From the NCBI GenBank assembly GCA_030628305.1, contig DAOVRE010000031.1:1-10563 (forward strand): a stretch of DNA of 10,563 nucleotides, written 5' to 3'. The notes under the pieces are model-generated. The model was given only the letters and a program-made list of their open reading frames with translations. It made no database searches and was not told the DNA's origin. The translations under genes and the position numbers were made by a program. Below, in pieces: positions 5,305 through 10,563 of this stretch. Numbering within the stretch: the stretch's first letter is position 1; each line of letters starts with the position of its first letter. This DNA comes from Candidatus Heimdallarchaeota archaeon. GTDB lineage: Archaea > Asgardarchaeota > Heimdallarchaeia > Heimdallarchaeales > Heimdallarchaeaceae.

Positions 5305-6198
5305 TTGATCTATATTTTTCTATGCGTAGATTTTGATAGAGATGCCGCGTTTCCAACTCTTGGACATAAACATGCGGTCAGTAAACCAAAGCAAACCGAA
5401 ACACAAGACATTCTTACAGACCCTGAAAAATCTGCAGAGATTCAAGGTTCAATAGAAGGATTTGATAAAATACTATCATTTCTTATACAAAAGAAACTTC
5501 CCACAGTTTTCTATTTTGAAGCAAGAACAATAGATCTTACATCTAAAAAATATCCAGAGTTTCTCAAAAGATTAAATCAGCCTTATTTCGAAATGGGCGT
5601 TCATGGTTATGACCATGAAGATTTGGTTGGTAAAGAAACAGGAATGCCTCTGGAAAGCCAGGAAGAATTCAATCTTATCAAAAAAGCAAAAGATAAGATC
5701 GAGGAATTGTTTTCAACAGAAATTATTGGGTTTAGAGCCCCATATATGCGAGTATCTGAGAACACACAAAAAATCTTGATGGATTTGGGTTTTGTGTATG
5801 ATAGTTCCATCTATCAAGAATCAGACAAATCAATTGTTCCTTATTCGGATGAATGTGGGTTGATAGAATTTCCAGTAATTAAGACTCCAAAAGAGAGTTT
5901 AATGAAAGGCATGTATACATACCTTTGGCCCCTTTTTGAAGGAAAACGGGGAATTAAAGAAATTGTGAGCAATTATATTCAGCTGATTTACAACTCTACT
6001 GAAAACAATTCATATATCTCCATCAATCTTCATTCATGGCATTTTGCATACAATGTTGAACAAAACTGTTACCTTTCCCAAAAGGAAATTCGCAAGAATG
6101 CGGAATTTCTAATTAAACTTATAGTAAAACTGGATGAGATAGAAGGAGTTCACTTCTCTACTCCAAAACTTTGGTTAGAAGAAAACGAGTTACTTTGA
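5305..6198 (+). CDS. Polysaccharide deacetylase family (CE4/NodB-like) protein
   Basis: A 297-residue metal-dependent hydrolase of the NodB fold, most like the branch that carries CVDFD at the N-terminus (peptidoglycan deacetylase HpPgdA and relatives) rather than the classic TFDD. Motifs in order: Asp9-Phe-Asp11 (motif 1), His100-x3-His104 (metal ligands, GVHGYDH), RAPY 144-147 (motif 3), YDSS 165-168 (motif 4) and LHSWH 242-246 (motif 5, His243). All key residues are present, so it should be active, removing N- or O-acyl groups from a sugar or hydrolysing a related C-N bond. There is no signal peptide or membrane segment, so it probably acts in the cytoplasm on a precursor or small molecule. 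The start is TTG with a good SD. It lies 36 bases after the yhbY-like gene and its last nine bases overlap the convergent methyltransferase gene. Confidence 0.85.
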   Translation: MIYIFLCVDFDRDAAFPTLGHKHAVSKPKQTETQDILTDPEKSAEIQGSIEGFDKILSFLIQKKLPTVFYFEARTIDLTSKKYPEFLKRLNQPYFEMGVHGYDHEDLVGKETGMPLESQEEFNLIKKAKDKIEELFSTEIIGFRAPYMRVSENTQKILMDLGFVYDSSIYQESDKSIVPYSDECGLIEFPVIKTPKESLMKGMYTYLWPLFEGKRGIKEIVSNYIQLIYNSTENNSYISINLHSWHFAYNVEQNCYLSQKEIRKNAEFLIKLIVKLDEIEGVHFSTPKLWLEENELL

Positions 6199-8502
6199 AA
6201 CAAATGAAATATACTTTTTTACCTCTTTTACATAAGAATTCGCAAGAATCTTCTGTTTGCTTCTAACTACTGTTGGTTCTACTGTAATATCATACCATTC
6301 ATCTTTATTTTTATTATTAATAACAGATATTTGTCCATCATTAAAGATAGCAAAAAGCTGATCTTTCAAATCAGAAGAGAGGTTTTTTTGAAAATATTGT
6401 TCATAAATTAGAAGATTGAGTGTGTCGTAAATATCCTCTGCAAGTTTCTTTTCACCAGATATATTTGCAGCGTTTTTGCTTGATACAATATCTACAAGTG
6501 ATTTTGTTAGTACTTGAAAAGGCAATGGTTTATCAGTTTTCATCAAGGGAATGTGCGCAATTTGATTTGTTCTAAAATCATACAGGTTGTATACTTTTTT
6601 GTTCATTATTTTAGTATAGTATTGTATTAATTCAAAATTTAAAACTCCTAAAAGGTAAAGCCAATCGAATTTTTTCAAATATTCATCTTTTATTACCAAT
6701 GTTATTACATCTGTTTCATAAATAGTAGAAGGTGTTTTTTCGGTTATCATAGCAAATCTGTTCTTTTCAGCTTGATATGGGCATATAATACTGGGTCTGT
6801 TCCCAATCAATGAGAGGGAGCGATAAGCTACATAATCATAATAGTTTGGTAACCCATACTTCTTCTGCTTTTCTTCTAATAAGTGTTTGAATGAGCTCAA
6901 ATAGGATCGTAAATTTGGATATTGACTTATGTCCTGATCTTTTAAGTAAATCCAAAACTGTTCTCGTTGTTTCAAGTTAAAACGTTCAATATCACTGCTT
7001 TTAACTAACATTCGGAGGCAATTTTTCTCTTCCTGGTTAAGTTTGATTGTTCTGTTATTAGCTCCTTTGAATGTTGAATCATTGATTTTTGTTAAACGAA
7101 AAATCTTGTTGTTTCCCGTTGAACAACCCTTACCTATAAAGCATATCCCCCTAAAATTCTGATTTTTTTTATCATCCCCTAATCTAAACTTGATATTCTC
7201 TTCCATATCGAAAATTATAGGGGATTTTTCAAATATCCATTTATCACTTGCAAGATTGGAATGTGCAAACTTGATATTTTGAAAATTCTTTTTGTTTATA
7301 GTGGTAATTAGATTAGTATGGTTTAAAATGAAAACTTGAACAGTTTCTTTTGCAACAGGTTTTTTTCCTATAGTAATAATAGCCGTATCTACTCCCAATT
7401 TGATCTCAGTTTGATTAAATATAGTCCGATTACTACGAAAATCAATAACTTCTAGTATGGTCGCTTTGTCTACAAGAAACTCTCGTAATCCCGAGCTTCC
7501 ACTCCCTTCTATCCAGTATCTAGGGCTAATAAAAGAAACTATTCCCCCATCTTTACAAAGGTTGACACTTCTTTCCCAGAAAGTGTTTGAAATATCTCCA
7601 TTTGAATTGTAGCTAGCATATAATTTTGAATATATTTTCCTCTCTGTGTATTCAATGCGTTTCACATTAATATATGGGGGATTACCTATAATGACATCAA
7701 ATCCCCAAATCTGAGGCACATTTGGGAAGGCAATTGACCAGTGGATCTTTTTTGTATATTCCTTTATCCAACGTTGTATTGTATTTTTCTCGTTATCTTT
7801 GAACTTTGATACTACTAAACGATTAAAATTCAAGCTTATTTGCTCTTTAGTATCTTCATTAAGTGCTATAAATTCAAATCCAAGCAAGGAATTTCCCAGT
7901 ATCAAATTAGGAGAAGGTAAAAGCGCTCTTTCTTTCTGTAAATAGTGGAAAGCTTTCTCAATCAATTTTAAACCTGCTAGTTCCACAGACTCTATGGAAA
8001 GATCTGCACCGAATATATTGTTCCGAATAATGGAAGTGACTATGAAAGATACTTGCTCATGTCCCTTTAAACGCGGATCAACCTGAGAACTATGACGGCC
8101 AGAATCAATTATCTCGAAGCAGCGTTGATATAAACCAAATAAAATATCAAATGTTTTTAGCAAAAAAACACCCCAACCCATGGATAAATCACAGACAGAA
8201 AAGTCAGGCAATAGCTCTTCTAATAGGAAAATTGCTTTATTGACATCATTTTCAGCTACAAATTCACGAATGGAAAATGAGGGAGAAGATGAATTGAAAC
8301 GTTTGTTTAGAAGATAATTAATCCTAGTAAAGAGCGCATTCTTTACCATGTAATCTGCTATAAAATCAGGAGTGTAAAAGCAACCATGATCCCTTTTAAC
8401 CGTTCCTTCAAGAGATATCTGTAAATTTTGTTCCATTCTTATGATGGATTCTTTTATATGAGTAAACTCATAAGATTTTATTGGGGTTTCCACAGACATC
8501 AT
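6190..8502 (-). CDS. N6-adenine DNA methyltransferase, Eco57I/TaqI-like, no nuclease domain
   Basis: A 770-residue gamma-class DNA methyltransferase that should transfer a methyl group from SAM to adenine N6. Motifs in order: X-like GCFYTP (residues 40-45), motif I CDLSMGWGVFLL (104-115), acidic motif II region GADLS (165-169), catalytic motif IV NPPY (274-277), and a target-recognition part beginning near 449 with GKGCSTGNNKIF (457-468), typical of Eco57I-like enzymes. Motif I departs from the usual DPACGSG or DPAMGSG: Leu106 replaces Pro and Trp110 replaces Ser. Only about 40 residues precede motif X, so there is no room for the N-terminal PD-(D/E)XK nuclease of type IIG enzymes. No restriction or BREX partner is visible in the window. 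ATG at 8502 or 8499 may be used; no clear SD is seen. It could be an orphan or regulatory methylase or the remnant of a restriction system. Confidence 0.87.
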   Translation of the reverse strand: MMSVETPIKSYEFTHIKESIIRMEQNLQISLEGTVKRDHGCFYTPDFIADYMVKNALFTRINYLLNKRFNSSSPSFSIREFVAENDVNKAIFLLEELLPDFSVCDLSMGWGVFLLKTFDILFGLYQRCFEIIDSGRHSSQVDPRLKGHEQVSFIVTSIIRNNIFGADLSIESVELAGLKLIEKAFHYLQKERALLPSPNLILGNSLLGFEFIALNEDTKEQISLNFNRLVVSKFKDNEKNTIQRWIKEYTKKIHWSIAFPNVPQIWGFDVIIGNPPYINVKRIEYTERKIYSKLYASYNSNGDISNTFWERSVNLCKDGGIVSFISPRYWIEGSGSSGLREFLVDKATILEVIDFRSNRTIFNQTEIKLGVDTAIITIGKKPVAKETVQVFILNHTNLITTINKKNFQNIKFAHSNLASDKWIFEKSPIIFDMEENIKFRLGDDKKNQNFRGICFIGKGCSTGNNKIFRLTKINDSTFKGANNRTIKLNQEEKNCLRMLVKSSDIERFNLKQREQFWIYLKDQDISQYPNLRSYLSSFKHLLEEKQKKYGLPNYYDYVAYRSLSLIGNRPSIICPYQAEKNRFAMITEKTPSTIYETDVITLVIKDEYLKKFDWLYLLGVLNFELIQYYTKIMNKKVYNLYDFRTNQIAHIPLMKTDKPLPFQVLTKSLVDIVSSKNAANISGEKKLAEDIYDTLNLLIYEQYFQKNLSSDLKDQLFAIFNDGQISVINNKNKDEWYDITVEPTVVRSKQKILANSYVKEVKKYISFVSK

Positions 8503-8646
8503 AGATGTTAACTATAACGCCTTTTTCTCTCTTTCGCATAAGAACTTAATTTTGACATTAGATTATCCTTTGTTTGTCAGAGAGGAAATATAAAGAATTA
8601 AGGTAACAGATATGAAGCGAAGTAAAACCTATAGAAGCGTTATGAA
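8503..8646. other. Intergenic region upstream of the methyltransferase
   Basis: This 144-base gap lies between two minus-strand genes. It holds the 3' flank of the roadblock gene and the upstream region of the methyltransferase. I see no strong SD, no convincing TATA box on the minus strand and no small ORF that I could support. Confidence 0.5.
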
Positions 8647-9051
8647 TTAATGGTTTGAGAGTATTCTAGCAATTTTTTCTGTTGCTCGTTTCATATCCAA
8701 AAAGAGCAGCCCAAGTTTTGTATCAATTGTTGCACTAACTGTTAGAACAGCATCTTCACCTGCTTGCATTGTGACAATTACGCCATAGTCACCTTCGATG
8801 AAGATTTTCTTAAGCAAGCCCTTATTGAGTTCTGTTGCGACTCTTTCTCCTAGAGAAACCATTGCTGCAGTCATTGCAGAGAACCTAGTTTCTTCAACAT
8901 TTTCCATAACCAAAGAAACTATTGGAAGACCTTCCAACGATACAATAGCTACATCAACAATTCCAGCTGATCTGAATCTTAATTCATTGATACACTCCAT
9001 TAATTCTTTACTAACAGAATCGAGTCCATATTGTGCACTATATATTGACAA
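8647..9051 (-). CDS. Roadblock/LC7 domain protein
   Basis: A 134-residue single-domain roadblock/LC7 protein. These small alpha/beta proteins dimerise and serve as regulators or scaffolds of Ras-like GTPases (MglB in bacteria, Ragulator subunits in eukaryotes); Asgard archaea carry many. The layout fits: an N-terminal helix (residues 10-26), strand VDVAIVSLEGLPIVS (32-46) with the family's typical 'hxSxxGhPI' phrase, a long helix (ETRFSAMTAAMVSLGERVATEL, 54-75), strands at 83-95 and 103-108, and a final helix DMKRATEKIARIL. The start is TTG 9051, chosen because SD AGGTGA (9058-9063) precedes it by six bases and because the next Met (residue 18) would remove most of helix 1. No GTPase gene adjoins it. 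The nearest NTP-binding candidate is the P-loop gene just upstream on the same strand. Confidence 0.9.
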   Translation of the reverse strand: MSIYSAQYGLDSVSKELMECINELRFRSAGIVDVAIVSLEGLPIVSLVMENVEETRFSAMTAAMVSLGERVATELNKGLLKKIFIEGDYGVIVTMQAGEDAVLTVSATIDTKLGLLFLDMKRATEKIARILSNH

Positions 9052-9057
9052 CTTATT

Positions 9058-9063
9058 TCACCT
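9058..9063 (-). promoter_or_regulatory. SD sequence supporting the TTG start of the roadblock gene
   Basis: On the minus strand AGGTGA lies six bases before TTG 9051, which decides for this non-ATG start. Confidence 0.7.
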
Positions 9064-9103
9064 ATTACTTATTCTATGGTACAGAATAATAAAAACTCAA
9101 CAA

Positions 9104-9112
9104 TAATATAAA
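9104..9112 (-). promoter_or_regulatory. Possible TATA box for the roadblock gene
   Basis: Minus-strand TTTATATTA lies about 53-61 bases before the TTG start. A start about 25 bases on, near 9080, would leave a leader that includes the SD. This would let the gene be transcribed apart from the P-loop gene. Confidence 0.35.
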
Positions 9113-9138
9113 GACAATATATGTGTATTATAAGTGTA

Positions 9139-10020
9139 TTATTGAAATTTGTCTTTGACTTGATTTACTAGTTTTGAAACGGTTTCCTTTCGCTCTTTGG
9201 TATCGAGAGGCAAATAGAGAGATTCCTTAGGTGAAGCTATGTTTAATATCTCATTTGTTGTTGAAGGTTTGTTTCTATTGATTGATCTGTAATTATCAAT
9301 AGCACGGAAGTAATCATCTGGATCATAGATGAAAATTGACCCAGGTCCTAAAAGTAAAACTAGATTAGATTCTCTTACGCACCATGCAGGATGAGCTGAA
9401 TTATTAAAACCTTCAATTACAATAAGATCCGAAATAGTTTTTAGATACTCAAAAGAGGTTTGAATAGAATCAGCATAGTATTTACTGTTCAAGATATAAT
9501 ACTCTTGTTCATTTTTGAAAGGCTTTGTTTCATTTGCTTTTTTCAATATTTGTTCTGTTAGTTTCTCAGCATTCCAGAACTTTTTGTTTTTATAAATGGG
9601 TTCGTTTACAATATAAGTAGACTTCTGATTGCCCTCTGAATCACAAAATGAAAATCTTTGTAAAAGAGTTTCACTGTCTTGATACTTATTATAGAAGGTG
9701 CTAATTGATCCTTCTTCATAAAAGCGCGTAGCAATTGCTTGGGTGTTTACCCTATGTACGGGGTTTGCTAGAGTTACTTTAATATCATTTGACGTTTCAT
9801 TTAACAATTCAATAACATCTTGAGAAACAAAATCCTCATGTTTAGTTGTATTTTCAAGTATTTTTTCAAAGTTATAAAATAGGTTGTTACCACTCAGAGG
9901 TTTAAAGGGAGAGACCTTCATAGAAGAATCATTCTCAAAGAATCTTATCATGTCCTTTGCTATAGTAGTTTTTCCTGAATTGTATTCAAGCAATCCACCT
10001 ATAAAAACAATAAATGTCAT
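9139..10020 (-). CDS. P-loop NTPase, dethiobiotin synthetase/CobB-like (SIMIBI type)
   Basis: A 293-residue protein, taking ATG 10020 as start. The frame is open further, to 10206, but those 62 extra codons overlap msrA and look non-coding, and the P-loop domain begins right at this Met (MTFIVFIGG). The P-loop is GGLLEYNSGKTT (8-19): the GKT core is intact but the residue five before it is Leu rather than the usual Ala/Gly. A SPFKPLSG stretch follows (37-44), as the KPxxxG stretch follows the P-loop in BioD/CobB proteins. A Walker B-like strand, DLIVIEGFNN (198-207), also matches the 'VEG' strand of that group. I do not know the substrate. No biotin or cobalamin gene is nearby, so these functions should not be assumed. 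The protein is probably soluble. It is divergent from msrA and lies upstream of the roadblock gene on the same strand with an 87-base gap. Confidence 0.75.
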   Translation of the reverse strand: MTFIVFIGGLLEYNSGKTTIAKDMIRFFENDSSMKVSPFKPLSGNNLFYNFEKILENTTKHEDFVSQDVIELLNETSNDIKVTLANPVHRVNTQAIATRFYEEGSISTFYNKYQDSETLLQRFSFCDSEGNQKSTYIVNEPIYKNKKFWNAEKLTEQILKKANETKPFKNEQEYYILNSKYYADSIQTSFEYLKTISDLIVIEGFNNSAHPAWCVRESNLVLLLGPGSIFIYDPDDYFRAIDNYRSINRNKPSTTNEILNIASPKESLYLPLDTKERKETVSKLVNQVKDKFQ

Positions 10021-10054
10021 CTGAATAACCAATTGAATTAGTTCTTTATCTGTT

Positions 10055-10062
10055 GATATATC
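10055..10062 (-). promoter_or_regulatory. Possible TATA box for the P-loop gene
   Basis: GATATATC, with a purine-rich CGAAA just upstream on the minus strand that resembles a BRE, lies about 35-42 bases before ATG 10020. This would give a short leader of about 10-15 bases. It also supports the shorter start over the 10206 one. Confidence 0.4.
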
Positions 10063-10142
10063 TTTCGAAAAAGGATTGGAAGAATAGCAAATTTTGGGTG
10101 GATACAAGCTTTTAATAGCTCTAAAATGAAACAATAACACAG

Positions 10143-10150
10143 TTTTATAC
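10143..10150 (+). promoter_or_regulatory. Possible TATA box for msrA
   Basis: TTTTATAC lies about 38-45 bases before ATG 10188, which would place the transcript start near 10170, just before the SD. A second AT-rich box (TTTTTATAG, about 10155-10163) is too close unless the message were leaderless. Confidence 0.35.
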
Positions 10151-10187
10151 TGATTTTTATAGAATGTTGTTAAAAAGAGGATGTAAT

Positions 10188-10563
10188 ATGAACACTGAAC
10201 AAACAAAAGAAACCATCACTCTTGGTGGTGGATGTTTCTGGTGTATAGAAGCTATCTATCAAGAATTGAATGGTGTGATAGAGGCTGTATCAGGATATTC
10301 AGGGGGGAAAATAAAAAATCCCAATTATGAACAAGTGTGTTCTGGGACAACTGGACACGCAGAAGTGATACAAGTAATCTTTAATCCAGAAATAATCACT
10401 TTCAAAAAAATTTTGGAGGTTTTCTTTTCTATCCATGACCCAACAACTTTGAATAGACAAGGCAATGATGTTGGAACGCAATATAGATCCGTTATATTTT
10501 ATCATACGCAAAAACAAAGACAAACAACTCTAGAGGTAATAAAAGAATTAAATGATGCTGGAA
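10188..10563 (+). CDS. msrA: Peptide methionine sulfoxide reductase MsrA, 5' part
   Basis: The first 125 residues of MsrA, which reduces methionine-S-sulfoxide in proteins and so repairs oxidative damage in the cytoplasm. The gene runs off the right edge; full-length family members have about 150-210 residues. Signature motifs are [10 protein letters not shown] (13-22) with the catalytic Cys in [12 protein letters not shown] (52-59), and [19 protein letters not shown] (83-101). A second Cys follows in FWC, as is common in MsrA. Resolving Cys residues near the C-terminus, if any, are outside the window. ATG 10188 has SD AGAGG (10176-10180) seven bases upstream. It is divergent from the P-loop gene across 167 bases that hold promoters for both. 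Confidence 0.95.
   Translation, partial: MNTEQTKETITLGGGCFWCIEAIYQELNGVIEAVSGYSGGKIKNPNYEQVCSGTTGHAEVIQVIFNPEIITFKKILEVFFSIHDPTTLNRQGNDVGTQYRSVIFYHTQKQRQTTLEVIKELNDAG

Noticed and set aside
6190..8502. Type IIG restriction-modification enzyme or BREX PglX
   Set aside because: There is no N-terminal nuclease region before motif X, the protein is shorter than PglX, and no BREX partner genes are present.
8798..9106. Plus-strand 102-residue ORF opposite the roadblock gene
   Set aside because: It lies antisense to a clear roadblock domain with its own SD and shows no domain of its own.
10021..10206. N-terminal extension of the P-loop gene to ATG 10206
   Set aside because: It would overlap the msrA start, has no recognisable domain, and the P-loop domain begins exactly at the internal Met encoded at 10018-10020, with a TATA-like box inside the extension.
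10299..10523. Minus-strand 74-residue ORF at the right edge
   Set aside because: It is antisense to the conserved MsrA motifs, which are clearly the coding strand.

Overview
The window looks like AT-rich archaeal chromosome. The evidence is an archaeal RNase P subunit (Rpp21/RNP4), a ribose-1,5-bisphosphate isomerase next to a non-plant-type RuBisCO, a short archaeal YhbY protein, tRNA genes with encoded CCA, T-rich gene ends, TATA-like boxes and several TTG/GTG starts. An Asgard archaeon, perhaps of the Heimdallarchaeia type, fits the mix of form III-type RuBisCO, FtsZ and a roadblock/LC7 protein. That placement is inference and no single gene here proves it.

Layout. (1) 1-1812, plus strand: the 3' part of ribose-1,5-bisphosphate isomerase, then a complete RuBisCO large subunit. 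Together they form the last two steps of the archaeal AMP/nucleoside salvage route, in which ribose-1,5-bisphosphate becomes RuBP and then 3-phosphoglycerate. (2) 1813-2275: a non-coding stretch with hairpins after rbcL, two tRNA-Gly genes (anticodons TCC and GCC) and the ftsZ promoter region. (3) 2276-4558, plus: an FtsZ with an unusual poly-Glu N-terminus and a substituted glycine-rich loop, followed by an unrecognised 346-residue protein that is probably co-transcribed. (4) 4653-6198, plus: rnp4 (RNase P), a YhbY/CRM RNA-binding protein and a CE4/NodB-type deacetylase with a TTG start. (5) 6190-8502, minus: a 770-residue gamma-type N6-adenine DNA methyltransferase of the Eco57I/TaqI kind with no visible nuclease domain, overlapping the deacetylase gene tail to tail. 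(6) 8647-9051, minus: a roadblock/LC7 protein. (7) 9139-10020, minus: a P-loop protein with a dethiobiotin-synthetase/CobB-like look. (8) 10188 to the window end, plus: the 5' part of msrA, divergent from the P-loop gene.

The most interesting points are the RuBisCO loop 6 (form II-like spacing but lacking the usual Glu after the catalytic Lys), the FtsZ with GKGTGTG in place of GGGTGTG plus an acidic repeat-encoded N-terminus, the unknown gene next to it, the lone methyltransferase with a degenerate SAM motif, and hairpins that place the stop codons of rbcL and ftsZ in their loops. I found no CRISPR array, insertion sequence or clearly new multi-gene defence system.
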